Source of the DNA: Filobasidium wieringae
Taxonomy: Eukaryota > Basidiomycota > Tremellomycetes > Filobasidiales > Filobasidiaceae
Assembly: GCA_001600055.1 (NCBI GenBank)
Contig: BCIV01000012.1
Coordinates: forward strand, 124,474 to 188,473
Reading direction: 5' to 3'
DNA length: 64,000 bases
Below are positions 22,801-34,803 of the stretch, in pieces. The translations under genes and the position numbers were made by a program. The notes beneath the pieces are model-generated. The model was not told where the DNA came from, made no database searches, and saw only the letters and a program-made list of their open reading frames with translations. Within the stretch, counting starts at the first letter, position 1; each line of letters opens with the position of its first letter.

Positions 22801-25789
22801 TTCCGTTTTCTCTGCCTAGTATCGGCTTGACCAGCCCTCTGTTCAACTCCAAGGCGGTTGAGAGCGATACTCAGAGTATCGATAGCGCAATGCAAGATAC
22901 CAACAAGGTCGCGCGGCCCTTGACGCCACCTCCCGCAACGTTCGCCAAAGAGAAAAAGGCCGAGAGCCCTCATCGTATCCCTGACTTTGACTTTGAATCC
23001 AAGCTTGGAAAGAGCTTTGATATGGATGTGGACATGGAAAATGGCAATGATCCTTTGCCTCAGTCGATGATGCGGACTTCATCCACGGAGCCATTACGGA
23101 TCATCAAGAGGGCAAGCACCAACGCTTTGAACACCATTCCTTCGCCCTCCAAGGGAGAGTTTGGACTGCTTTCTAAATCTTCCTCAGATGCCCTTAGCAC
23201 TATCGGAGGTGGAAGCACAACTGGAAGAATCCGACAAAGAATCTCGAAGGACATGATTCGAGCAAAGATGGAGGCGCGCAAAGCTATTCAGAGCTTGGCT
23301 CGAACGGGCAGTGATTCCGAGACCGAGGAGGACACTCTTATAGAGACCAATTCAAAGTTCATGAATCGGAATGACAAGGCCCTTCCCGTGCATCCTCAGG
23401 ATTCCGGAGTACGCCCACAGTTGCGACCTCGGGCTCAGACTCGCTCGGCCCAGGATATCTTAGAGCAAGTCGCGCGTGAAGGAACCTTGGTCGAACCGAA
23501 GAGCGCTCTCGACCAGCTGGTTTCTGGATTCTCTGACGATGCATCCAGTTCCACGCCTAGACCTCAGTCTCTTATCGTCAGGCATGTATCCTCAGAGAGT
23601 GTTCTGACCACGCAGCCAGCTCGTACTGGACTGCCAACAGTTGCGTCCTCTTCTTTGCATCCCATCTCCGAGATGGCTACTACCGACTCGGCCATGACGA
23701 ACGATATCACTCTTGCGCCAGTCGTCACTACGATGGCCAACAGGCCGCGAAGGAGGCGAAGCATGAGTACAGGTGATGCTAGACCTCAACACTCTAGGGC
23801 CGTGAGTGTTCGCATGCCATTGTTGATGAGTATATACTGACAGCTGATCCGTCACACTTGATCTCTCGCAGGATTCGAGCAGGATGTCTGTGATTAGCAC
23901 TTTGGATGATCTAAACTTCAAGGACGATCAGTCCATGTTGGCTGCTTTTGAGAGCGAACTGAAACACATCTCGTCTGACGTAAGTTAAATTCCTCTGGCA
24001 TGTGACCAATCAACCTCAAGACTGACGATGCTCGTGATAGCGAGCTTACCGCGTGCGCGAGCAGCATCAAACGATCTACGCTAGTTCGAAAGACAAAGTT
24101 GGGCACAATGCTGCTGGCGATGTAGATAGCGGAAAAGCCTGGAAGCAGTTGCGCAAAGCCTCGGATATGGTATGTCGGTAGTGTCAAACGTCAAAGAGAG
24201 TCGCAAAAATGCTAAACCAGACACTACGATACAGAATCAGTATGCAAAGGAATTGAAAGCACTGAAATCCAAGGGCGCCAATAAATCTCTAGCGACGATC
24301 TTTGTGAAGGGTGAGTCTTGCGCAAGTCTAGTCGGATAGGTCTGATCCTATACTGATCAAGCCTGGGTTTTCAGTTCTTGGAATCGAGTCCCTCACACTA
24401 CCACTACCAAAGGAGGAAACCTCTTTCAGCATTACCCTAGATAACACTATCGACTATATTCGAACGCCTTACACGGTACTGAAGGAAGGTGCTAGAGTCA
24501 ACCAAGAATTCGCACTGTAAGTTGTAGTGACGAATTTCGAATCGTAGGATGAAAGCTGATTCTCTCGACAGTGTGGAATATGCCAACTTTGAATTCACAC
24601 TTGGATTGGAGATTCGCCGAGATGAGCATATAGTGAGACAACTCCACGCGAACATATCTAGGCCACTCGCACCTCCCAGCAGAATTAAAGAAGCAGATGC
24701 GGCCTCGACCACATCGCATATGAGGAACGGGGGTTTCCGCCATCTCTTCTCTAGCCCTAGGAAAGGTTCCAAGACGCCCAAAGCAGTCATGGCAGAGATT
24801 GCACAGCCAGTCCAGAAGCCTCAAGAAATCAATATAGGACACTACTTCCCTCCTGGGCAATCGATGATCGCCAAGACGCACATCGCGTTTAAGCCAATTG
24901 CTAAGAATTGCGATTCCCGACTATTGGAGATCAGATATCCGATGTTTGGGCATGTGAGACAGTCAGATGTCGTTCAACCGGGATTGGTAGCAAAAGGGGA
25001 TAGACCCTCTTCACAACCTCCTGCTGGGACGAACGCGTCTGAACCAGCTCCCATTAGGAAGCAAGTTTGCAAGATCACTCTGCAAATATTCAGGTTGCCT
25101 CCATTGCCTGGGCTGGAGCCAGACCAACTCCCCCAAAGCATAGACGAGTGTCTACGAGGTATGCGGCACCACGCTTGGCATGGGCATGAGTACCACGAAG
25201 GAGTGTTGACTCAAAAAGGGGGGGACTCTAATGTGAGCATGAGTCCGGCTGCCGTACTGCCTCGTTACTTACCTCGCTTTCCGACAGGTACCTCGTCGAC
25301 GCGAGTTCAAGGTCATTGGCGGCAACCTTGTGGCCCGTAATTCCGTTACGAAGAAGATAGTCTTCTCCATAGACCTCAGCAAAGCGGTATCCGTCATCGA
25401 TGAGAATGACTCCTCCTCATCTGAGGCGACAGGCCCATCCACTCCATCGCGAAGATCCCGTGACTTCGATAGCAACATGGGAACCATGCCAAGATCCTTC
25501 CGCTTGATTTTCAACGACGGAGAAGATATACTATTCTGGACCGATAATGACGAAGAGAAATCTGGATGGTGAGAAACCTTCATCATTGCTCTAGACAGGA
25601 AAATATTGATTCGGTTCCATACCTGACAGGCTTCGAGTGCTCACTAGTCTAATCGGCAAAGTACCTTCCAACCCCTTGTGGGCGGAGCTTCTAGCGGCAA
25701 GACATAGACATGCCGTCGCGCGCTCTCATGCAAGGAAAGCCTCTGCATCGATTCAGGGTTCCGATGCCGCAAGCGAGCTCTCAAAATGA
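19878..25789 (+). CDS. BUD4: Bud4/anillin-like protein with C-terminal PH domain, 1804 aa
   Basis: Nine exons keep phase: 19878..22712, 22779..23801, 23872..23979, 24041..24169, 24235..24310, 24375..24516, 24572..25232, 25288..25568, 25630..25789. The first about 1,280 residues are disordered, rich in Ser/Pro, with many SP/TP sites. From about residue 1290 (DDLNFKDDQSMLAAFESELKHIS) there is an ordered anillin-homology-like region, including VKVLGIESLTLPLPKEETSFSITLDN. A PH domain ends the protein: VPRRREFKVIGGNLVARN, ATIDLSKAV-like and FRLIFNDGEDILFWTDNDEEKSGWLRVL, then KVPSNPLWAELL. This PH end closely follows the Bud4 pattern. Bud4 organises septins and axial bud-site landmarks at the bud neck. 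I chose the ATG at 19878; an in-frame GTG lies five codons upstream. The clustered SP/TP sites suggest CDK control (inference). Confidence 0.85.
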
Positions 25790-25971
25790 TTTTCCTGATA
25801 TGACCTTCTACGACATGCAGCCTATTAGACTTGAATTTTGTACTTCTGGTTTTATTTTTCGCATGGCAATTACGCGAACATTGAACGACATGATCATATT
25901 ATGTGTGCGAGAGATACAGCCAGAATAAAGCTATACAATAAACGTTGTATAGATGCGAATCTTCCCACCCG

Positions 25972-28900
25972 TCACTTCTTGCTACCGAACCCGAAAAACT
26001 TGTGCTTCTCGCTGGCACCTTCCTTACCAGGACCGCTTGTTCCCCCTTTTGAAAGGATACCAGCCATAGCAGTCCACAGCGACAAACCGGATAGTTGTAC
26101 GGACTCATCGGTCAAGCGATCGGCCATTAATGCTAATTTCCTAGCCTCGGACTGAGATTTGACGAATGAGCATGCTCGCCCCATCAATAAGGAAGAAGTG
26201 GACTTACAGTATCTCGCCGACCGACACATGCTGAAGGGGGAGGCTGTTCTCCCTGAAGAGCCCATGACCAGGAGAATTCGTTATCGAAAAGATATGACTG
26301 TTGATCAAACTCCTGTTCAGAGTGATTCTTTTTCTTGTCCTCGAGATGCTGCAGGAATTCTTTTTCGGCTTTGGAACCGTCAATCGTTGCTTTTCGCAGG
26401 TTGTCCTGCCGATGCTTCTCCGCCCGCACAGCAAACTTCTTATACTGTTGATCCGATGGTCAATAGTTCAGCTCCCAGGGATCAGTCGTCTGCGAGTTGG
26501 ACACTAACTCTTTCGTCCCAAAGTTTCTGTTTGGGGAAATGAGAAATCAGCATTATATGGTTGCCAACTGCGAGCCCTAACTTACCTGTCCACGAAGGTA
26601 TCGCTCGGCCTGCAAATTGATACGTCATTGAGTCGTTTTCGAAGGTATGAAACGCCAGCTAAATTTACCTGCGCCTCTTTAACCACTCCGATTTCGTCCA
26701 ATGGGACATTCAATCCTGGTATATCCTGAGGATCCTCGAGCGGGCGGCATTCACCTCGTGTCGATACGCGCTCCCTGATCATATTATCAACGAATGGGCC
26801 TTCTGACTGGGATTTTGAAGATGCATTACATATAACAATTTAGTCCCTATCCGTCGTGATCGCCAAATAGATGGAAACTTACGCTCTTCTTGGTGTAGAT
26901 TTCGTAATTCCCTGCATAACCTTTGGGTATCGATTTTGGAACCTTGATCTCATCGGTCGCCAGTCGGTCGGGGACGCTATCGGCGTCTCGCGAAGCCGTG
27001 CGATTCGGGCTGACTGGTCTTGAGAGTTCCGCATCAGTTGCCTCCCACTCCGTGATGTCGGGAGTGTTATCGCGAGAACCATCAAATATGCTCTGAGCGG
27101 GGGAGGTGACTGGCTGAGACTCGAAGTACTGGACCGAATTTTCAGTATCGTGCAAGCTGGCTTTCCTTGAGGCACTAGGACTGGACGTGACAATCGAAGG
27201 CATTCGCGTGTCTTCGCTGACGACAGGAGCTAGGATAGGAGGAGCAAGTTTGGTGGCGGAACCGCCAGCGGAGACGGGCGTAGGAATTGCTCCCGTTAGA
27301 GGTCGTATCGCGTTGCTTGTGGATGCGCGAGGTTCATACACAGACGAAACCGCCTTCTGAGCATTCAAGTCGTCTTCCATGTGTCGAACATCCGCCGATT
27401 GCTTCACTTCCGGATGACGGCTGGTGACGAACTTGCACCAACTAGCTATTGCTCGGTAACAATGCTTGGCCGGCTCGGTAAACGATAACATCGGAAGAAC
27501 GTGACAAGTCCCATCGTAAACTTGAACATGGACCTTTGTAGAGGGATATTTGCCTTCGCAGTCTTTGAGGTTTGGCAACAGATCTTTGATAGCTTCTCGG
27601 ATCGGGTACTGTTCAGGATTGGCGGCTTTGTGAGCGCTAGGAGGTATTCGAGGAAAAGTGTCAGCCGTGTTACACGGAGAGATCAAGTTCTAAAGCACCC
27701 ACACATAGAGGATTTCATCTCTCAAGACTTCGTTATCGCTCGCAATCACAAACAGCGGTGGAAGTCCTGCCAAGTTTCCGAGTGCAGGGGAGACATAAGG
27801 ATGACTCAGCTGATCGTTGGTACAATACAGTTGAATTTGGCTCCGAATATTGACAGTTTGACCTTCAATTTCAAGGGAGAGCATATGCTTCTCCTTTGCA
27901 GGATCACTGATCGATTCCTTCCTACTTCTTTGGTCTGTAGGACCGGGATGATGATGCGGGTGTTTTTCCTGAGTGGGAAACAAAGTAGAAGCATGGGCCT
28001 CGTCTCCGCTCTCATCACTAGGTATGACTGTATCCCCTCGAGCGGTAGTTTCTTCATCTTCCGGCACTGGTCCAGGCGGTGAAGTAGCCGTCCCCGCTTC
28101 CGTCGGAGTCTCATGATGCTTGCCGATCACTTCCTCCGTTTTCTTGTGACTGCCTGTGATCCGATGCACAGCATCTTTGACTTTACTTCTTAGTGTTTCT
28201 TGAACTTCTTTAGTCAATTCTGGAGGAGGAGGAGGCCAGAGCGTTGATGGCCGCTATGTAGTGCATTCTCGTCAGCATATTTCAGCCATGATAGTGAATT
28301 GTATTGACTTACATGCAAGAACCCATAAGGAGGGATGATATCAGTTGCAGTGTTTTTCAAGACGGAAGGGAACGAATGAGTCATGTCAGACCACTGTATA
28401 GGACTAGGTCAGGTGCGCTCGCTCAATGGCATACATCCACCGATTTGGCTCACAGGTGAAATCAAAACGGCACCTGCTGGCTGAGGTAGTCCAGCGTCTC
28501 TGATGACCTGCAACAATCTGTCCAAACGAGTGTCAACTTGCGATTCCCACCGATTTCTGTAGACTCAGACTAACGACAAAGCCAAATTTCCACCCGCGCT
28601 ATCTCCAGCAATGATCAAATTCTTCGGATCCACCGGCCTATGTTTCGCCTTGGGGGGAGGATCGATCAGATAAAGATAAGCTGCAATGCAATCCTGGAGA
28701 GCGCATGGCCAAGGGAATTGAGGGGCTTTTCGATAGTTGACAGCGAAGCATCTTCCTCGCATTTTGCGCGCGTAACGCCAGATGGTATACCTATGAGTGT
28801 TGATAGAACCCCAATAGCCTGCCCCGCCATGAATGTAGAGCATGCAACGTAGGTGATCCATTTCAGGAGTGACTGAAGAAACAGGTCATTCGTTAATTAC

Positions 28901-29610
28901 GAGCTCGGTCAAGCACAAGCAGAGGTAAGACTCACACTCTCCCTCAATCCCATCATCTGTCGCCTCGGTCTGTTCTGCTTTCGAATCGGACTTGACCTTC
29001 TCCTTCACCCGGTCCTTCCCACTTTTTTGCTTCTTCTTCTCTTTCTCCTGCTCTCGTCTAACTTCCTCTTCCCTGAAATCCTTCTTGATCCCGATCCATT
29101 CCGCTTCCACTCCAGCTTGCATTCTGACTCTCCACCATTTCGTTCCACCCGAGATCTTGATGGCCATCTCCGGACCTCCCAAAGCTTTGATGAGAACGTC
29201 TGCTGCTTGCGAGCATGATGAGTTGATTGGGATCAAAACCCTGTGGACCAGGACCCATGGTGGAGAAGGGGTTTTCGTCAAGCCGAATTTCTGCAAGTCC
29301 TCTACAGTGTGTCTGTAAATAATGAAAGAAAGAGGACCAGTCAGTGTTTAATCTTCAGTAGCTCAGGCCTGCCATCAGCTGACTTGGTTGAGATTTCCAA
29401 GAATGTCTTGATCAGTACGAATGCTATGACAGGATCATTGGTTTGTCAATGCGGACTGAATGTACGAATAACTTTCCGCTACTGACCTTCATCGTACAAC
29501 AGTTCCTTCCTGGCGACCGACGACTTTCCCGCCTTTTTACCGAAATAATGATGCAAGAGCGTGGAGAGCAAGACGGGTCCCGACTGCGTGACGACTGCTG
29601 CGGTCAACAT
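25972..29610 (-). CDS. Hormone-sensitive-lipase-type alpha/beta hydrolase with long C-terminal extension
   Basis: The gene has many exons. The N-terminal exon reads MLTAAVVTQSGPVLLSTLLHHYFGKK; 29610 is the first in-frame ATG after a stop. A WVLVHRVLIPI..ALG segment and a charged Lys/Glu linker follow. The catalytic region has the oxyanion motif YIHGGAGYWGS, then FAVNYRKAPQFPWP and the nucleophile elbow IIAGDSAGGNLAL. The acid residue is in PLFVIASDNEVLRDE, with a candidate His in VYDGTCHVLPML. These are the HSL/arylacetamide-deacetylase marks, so it should hydrolyse acyl- or acetyl-esters. Between the elbow and the acid there is a large low-complexity insertion (GSHKKTEEVIG to HHHPGPTDQ). After the fold come some 300 further residues, including MIRERVSTRGECRPLEDP and a helical Lys/Glu stretch, ending KHKFFGFGSKK. 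Stop codon at 25972-25974. The substrate is unknown and exon ends in the middle are approximate. Confidence 0.8.
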
Positions 29611-30255
29611 CCTTGCGAATGTGGTTGCACGTGTGGTCGACTGTCGGGTGCTGGTTCTTGGCAAATGATCAAAGGATGTATGAACTGCGGATTGTGAGTG
29701 ATAGCTGACGAACTAGCTGAGCAGCATGAGCAGAGTGATCAGATGGTAACAGAGAGTGTTTGTGCTTGATGAATGTCTACGACTATCGAGCGAGCTCTCT
29801 AAAGTGGAGGCCCGCGTTAGTCCTCAGCTTGCGTGGTCTCCGGAATGAAACCTCCTTATCCTGACTGATGAATCCTGACAAATATCCGGTCCATCCTCGA
29901 CCATTCACGTCGACACCAATGGCCAGTAGATGGTCACGATTTGCACAAGCAGACACGCATCTATCTTCATTGATGGTTATTTCATACACGAGATGTCACA
30001 TCGACGAGGTATCATCTAACGGGAAACCTCTATCGAATGAGCACCCCGGTGATCTTTAAACTCTTTGGTTTTGTGGGAAGGAAAGAAAAAAGGGGGGGCC
30101 GTACTGGATACAAAGACAAAACAAGGCGGACAAAGCAGAGGTCGAACAGCCATATAAGCGGAACGAGTGGTTATCTCGTCCCGCTTCACAATGGCTCATC
30201 GTCCACTCCTCCATCCCCTAGCAACATTTTGTTTTCACTCTTCTCGCATGCTTCT
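29611..30255. other. 645 bp interval between lipase start and GPD1 stop
   Basis: No gene was seen. Both flanking genes are on the minus strand, so this holds the GPD1 3' UTR and the lipase promoter. Confidence 0.4.
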
Positions 30256-31862
30256 CTAGATGTCGATGATGTTCTTGACAGGTACGCCCTCGAACGAGAT
30301 GTTGTAGACCATCTCGAACAGTGGGTAAGCGTATGTTCGCTTTCGGCTGACCAAGAAGTTGTGTACCTCCTTGGAAGTCAAAGTTCCCTGCAACAGCTGT
30401 CCGTTGAGGTGGTTCTAATGAGGACAACAGGAAACCCATCAGGATCATGATTTCAGCTCGACGTAAAACCTGTGCGAGCTCACCTTCTCAATCTTCTCCC
30501 AAGACTCTCCGGTCTTTGCAAAGATCTCTGCACACTTCTTGTTCCTTCCGCTGTAACAAGAGGTGATCAAATCGGCCATTCCTGCTGGTTCCGAGAAACT
30601 GTAATCATACAAGTTTAGATGATCAGCGACGGATTCAAAGTTTCCCAGAAACACATGATCCGACTCACGTCTCCGTCTTGGAACCGGGGAAGAACTCGAC
30701 AGTGAATTTCGCCATCTCGGCCAATCCCATCCTCATGATGGAAGCCTTGGTGTTGCTTCCCAACTTGAGTCCATCGACGAACCCAGCGGCGAGGGCGACG
30801 ACGTTCTTGAGCGCTCCAGCGAGGGAGACTCCGGCGACGTCTTGAACGGTAGAGACCTTGAATCGTTTCGTGTTGAAGACGGCGGACCAAAGAGCACATT
30901 CATCCTCAGTCTTGGCTCCCACTGTGGTCTCACAGAATTGCTATTCACGAACCGCACGATCAGTCTCCAGCACTGCCGTCACCGTCTCTTCTTTCCCGTC
31001 AACTCACCTCGTTAGCGACATCCTGAGCAACGTTGGGTCCACCAAGCGCAGCACAAGGTGTTCCCAACATCTCCTCGATCAAACTAGCAAACGTCGAGAT
31101 GTCCGCTCCATTGACTTCCACACCCTTGATAGCGGAGATCGCGATGGCTCCTGGGGTAATAACACCTGGGGCCTGGAATTCTCTCAAAACGGTGTTCAAG
31201 CTGTATTACGTGAACAGATTCGGTGCTCAACGCGTAAACCCAGAAGGCAATTGAGAAGAGAGAGAGCTTACAACTGATGAGGAGTCACCATGATCAACAT
31301 CGTAGCGTCCTTTACGACTTGCTTCAGGTTACCGACGGCGACCAAGTTGTGAGGTAGCTTGACATCTGGGAGATAACGGTCGTTCTTGTGGGTCTGGTTG
31401 ATGACTTTAGTAAGTTGCTTTCCGTGTACCTACAGAAGAGCGAAATGAGAGTGATCAGCTCTCGGTCATTCACTTCGTTCTCGCTGTACAGGAGGATTGA
31501 AAGACTTACGATCTTCTCCCTAACCCACATCCTGACTTCGGAATGGAACTCATCCGGTCGACTGGCAACGTTCTTTGCGGCGATCTTTGCCAAAGCGGTT
31601 CCAAAAGATCCAGATCCTACTACCGCTACCTTGTGCTTCTTGCTTGGCAGGGTGGATTTGGGGAGAGCGGATGGGACGGGGGAGGAAGGTCGGGTGATAT
31701 CTGAAATAAGTCGAGATAAGAGCCTGGTCCTCGTCGGCTGAACCAGCCGAACTTACCAGGAGTAGCGACGTTGCTGTGGATGTCCATGTTCTGCAATTGA
31801 GAAGTAGGCACTTGAGGCTCGTCGGCCTTGGCCATAGGTGCGAGTTTATCGGCAAAAGACAT
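30256..31862 (-). CDS. GPD1: NAD-dependent glycerol-3-phosphate dehydrogenase (cytosolic)
   Basis: The protein starts [20 protein letters not shown], then has the Rossmann loop [17 protein letters not shown]. Further marks are [38 protein letters not shown] and the catalytic Lys region [26 protein letters not shown] and the substrate loop [24 protein letters not shown] block with [17 protein letters not shown] follow, then [19 protein letters not shown]. It ends [10 protein letters not shown]. The enzyme reduces dihydroxyacetone phosphate to glycerol-3-phosphate with NADH, feeding glycerol and phospholipid synthesis and redox balance. In yeast Gpd1 the same step is induced by the HOG osmotic-stress pathway. 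The glycine loop reads GSGSFGT where yeast has GSGNWGT; the pattern is still functional-looking. Several short introns are visible. Its start faces the phosphatase gene across 1,377 bp. Confidence 0.95.
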
Positions 31863-32114
31863 TATTGATGGGGATTTGTTGTGTTAGGCAGGTAGTGAAT
31901 TTGGATACAGTGAGTTTTTTTTTGTTATGAGCTGGAATGGAAGAAAGTGTGGCTGATAGGTGTGATAGGTTGAAGATGTAAAGTTGATTGATACTTTGAA
32001 GGGTGACGTTTCGATTGTAGATTTTCCTTCGAAATTGAGTGGTGGGTGGGTGGTGATTGTATCGAGTGTGATTGCGAGCGCAGGAGTGAGGTGACTGACT
32101 ACGGTGAAGCGGCG

Positions 32115-32152
32115 ATGATGATGCTGATGATGATGATGATGATGATGATACC
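32115..32152 (+). repeat. GAT trinucleotide microsatellite
   Basis: About ten near-perfect GAT units with one interruption (CTG), in the GPD1 upstream region. Confidence 0.8.
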
Positions 32153-32241
32153 ACCCGTCAAACCTGTTTCGCTATGGGGGACGATGGCCAGTGAGCGGTC
32201 GGTGCGGTGCGGTGCAAGAGGAGTTGGCTCGGTTAGCGGTG

Positions 32242-32249
32242 TGACGTAT
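32242..32249 (+). promoter_or_regulatory. CRE/ATF-like octamer TGACGTAT
   Basis: Exact TGACGTAT on the plus strand. bZIP factors of the ATF/CREB class (S. pombe Atf1, S. cerevisiae Sko1) bind TGACGT-cored sites and act downstream of stress MAP kinases. Function here is inferred. Confidence 0.45.
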
Positions 32250-32681
32250 CTAATCGATTTTCACTGCTGGGCCTAGTGTGAGTCGGTTGCAAGACGGAGA
32301 AGGGGCAGCTCCATCAAACGATGACGAATCATCCCAGCAGATCCAGCGTTGCGGTCGGCATTCGGGATCATTTTTTCTCGCGCATGCACGTGTCCAGCAT
32401 GCCCAGCGCCCAGATAAAAAACTTTCACCAGCATGTCACCGATCGCAGGGTTGCTTGGTCTGCAGGTCCAGGTAGGCAGGCTGGATTGGATACTCGGCTC
32501 TCACAGCTGCATACTGTTGTACATGTCGTCTACGCGTCTACGGGCTTTCATCAAATGCACCTCACACCCCAACAACCTGAAACGAGCCACAGAATGATAT
32601 GATCGATGTTGTGCAAAGATCAGGATCCCTCTCTTTACCGCGCGCTAATCAATCCCAAGACCGAGACTCGAGAACGGTAGC

Positions 32682-32689
32682 ATACGTCA
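32682..32689 (-). promoter_or_regulatory. CRE/ATF-like octamer TGACGTAT, inverted copy
   Basis: Exact reverse complement of the site at 32242, 433 bp away, roughly midway between the two start codons. Confidence 0.45.
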
Positions 32690-33239
32690 TCACCCTTCTT
32701 CGCACTCGCAAAAAAATCAACCGAACCCCTTATCTCCGCCTGCATTGGAGCTGGAGCGTGCTCGGTGGGGGGGAGGAGCTGTGTCCCATGCCCATGGCCC
32801 ATGTTATTGCCATCCGATCATCCGTTGTGCCATGCCAGTGCTCTGATGACGAACCTGTTTTTTCCACCCTGCGTCTACCCCTTTTCACCGTGCGCTGAGC
32901 AGAGATTGACCCCGTAGACGAAACGACCCAAGCCTCGTCGCTCGTAGCTGATCCCCAAACCGCTCAAACGCATCATTACGATTTCACGTTTGCATCATCA
33001 TCATCAGCTCCGACTCCCGCTTTCCTAGGTCGTTGCTACTCATTCACCGCAACACTTCTACCCACTTTGCAAAATTATCACTCACTGTTTGTACTTGCAC
33101 ACAACAAAACCTCGACATCACTTTGAATACGTCTAAGCCATACATTCAGCTAGACCATACAAACACACATCCATAAACACCCACTACTACCCTTACCACC
33201 TGACCCAAAAAGAGACGTAAAACCAAAGACCAAATCAAG

Positions 33240-34803
33240 ATGTCCGTCTTCACCAGAGAAGCTTTCCAAGTACGTCCCATCACTTGCGTCTTCCCTGCTG
33301 GAGCCATGTACTGAACATCTCCTGCTATTCCATTCATAATCTGAACAGATGTCGGCCATGCCTACCCCAGCAATGAGCCCAACGGTTACTCGACCAGGCT
33401 CTCCCTCCGCCTACAGCGAGGTAGAGGATCCTCACATCATCGAGATTGACGTCGAGAGTGTGTTGTTCGACGTGAGTCTTTGGTAGCTTTTGGCACGAGA
33501 AGAGGAAACGGTTGTGTTGACTGGTTTGGACGCAATTTTGGTTGATTTGGATTCGATAGATGGACGGAACTTTGATCAACTCCAGTCCCGCTGTTGTTGT
33601 TGCTTGGAACTTGTTTGCTGAGAAGTATCCTTTGGATTTGGACGATATCCTCCGATGTAAGCTCATTTCTCGCCAATTTCATGACCACGACGTGGTTCTA
33701 ATTGCCTTGATACCATCTTTCAGCGGCCCACGGTATGCGTACCATCGACGTCCTCCGAAAATGGTGTAAACTCTCCGACCCCAAGGTCCTCGAATCGGAA
33801 GTGTTGAGATTCGAGACTGCTATTCTCGAAGCCGCCCAATCCGCTGCCATCTCTGGAGGCCAGGGAATCGAGACTCTTCCCGGTGTTGCCAAGTTGCTCG
33901 ATCAGTTGAGCGAGGAGAGGGAGAAGAGGGATGGAAGGGAAGGATGGGCCGTTTGTACTTCGTGTGAGTCCGCTTGAGCCTTTTGCGTGCATCCCAAGAA
34001 CAAAGGCTGATGAGAGAACGATTTTCGTCCTCGATAGCCACCTTCTTCTACGCCAGTAAGGCGCTCCCCATTGCAAACCTCACCACCCCTCAAGTATTCG
34101 TCACTGCTGAATCTGTCACCAACGGAAAGCCTGCACCCGATCCTTATCTCATGGGAGCCCGTGGATGTGAGGCTTCCCCCTTCAGTTCGTTGGTCGTAGA
34201 GGACGCTCCTACCGGTATCAAGGCAGGAAAGGCCGCGGGAAGTTTGGTACTCGCCACTTGTACCAGTCATACCGCTGAGGAGTTGGAGAAGGAGAAGCCT
34301 GATTTCTTGGTAGAGAACTTGTCCCAGTGAGTGCCCGTACAGTATGTTACAAGGGAGTAGTCGATTTCTGACAGCTATACATGAACAGCGTCACCGCCAA
34401 GTGGCAACCAGAATCCAACACTTTCCGTATCCGAATCGAACAACCCGTCGGCCGACAAACCCCCGCCGCCACTCCCGATGTCACCCCAGCTCAAACCCCC
34501 GCCATGAGCCGATCAAACTCTGTCTCCTCCGCCTCTGGCCGATCGAAATTCATCTCCAAGGGTTCCGACGAGTTGACCGGGGCTGACAGCGTTTTCGGAT
34601 CCCCTGCCAACTCTCGACCGGGTTCTCCTGACCAGGCCGACCAGGAGGGGAGTGGATTGCAGAGGAAGAGCTCGACGAGACAACCCCCTGCTAACCAGGT
34701 CCCTGGTGGGGTTACGCTCGAGGGGTTCAAGAAGGCGTTGGGAGCGAACGCTAGGAAGCAGAGGAAATCGGATGACGCCGATGCTCAGGACGACGAGATC
34801 TGA
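33240..34803 (+). CDS. HAD-family phosphatase of the glycerol-phosphatase/DOG type with disordered tail, 397 aa
   Basis: Exons 33240..33269, 33349..33471, 33560..33656, 33724..33963, 34038..34326 and 34389..34803 keep frame. The first exon is ten codons (MSVFTREAFQ). HAD motif I is VLFDMDGTLINSSPAV, with the nucleophile and acid Asp pair. SAHGMRTIDVLRKW matches the cap helix of yeast Gpp1/Dog2 (SHGWRT). Motif II is the VCTSSTFFYASKAL region, motif III lysine is in VTNGKPAPDPYLMGARG, and motif IV is VVEDAPTGIKAGKAAGS. The family dephosphorylates glycerol-3-phosphate or 2-deoxyglucose-6-phosphate; the location next to GPD1 favours glycerol-3-phosphate (inference). About 115 residues after the fold are disordered, with TP repeats (TPAATPDVTPAQTPAMS) and a basic end, not found in the about 250-residue yeast enzymes. 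Confidence 0.85.

Larger units (their letters stand above)
31863..33239. promoter_or_regulatory. 1.38 kb shared divergent promoter of GPD1 and the glycerol-phosphatase gene
   Basis: It contains no supportable gene. It carries a long T-run near the GPD1 side (31915-31924), an ATG/GAT trinucleotide run, two TGACGTAT octamers in opposite orientation and three single CCCCT/AGGGG (STRE-like) pentamers (32301, 32726, 32878). The pentamers are no more frequent than chance predicts; the octamers are. Confidence 0.65.

Noticed and set aside
32301..32882. Three STRE-like pentamers in the GPD1 promoter as evidence of stress control
   Set aside because: About that many matches are expected by chance in 1.38 kb on two strands; only the TGACGTAT pair was kept.
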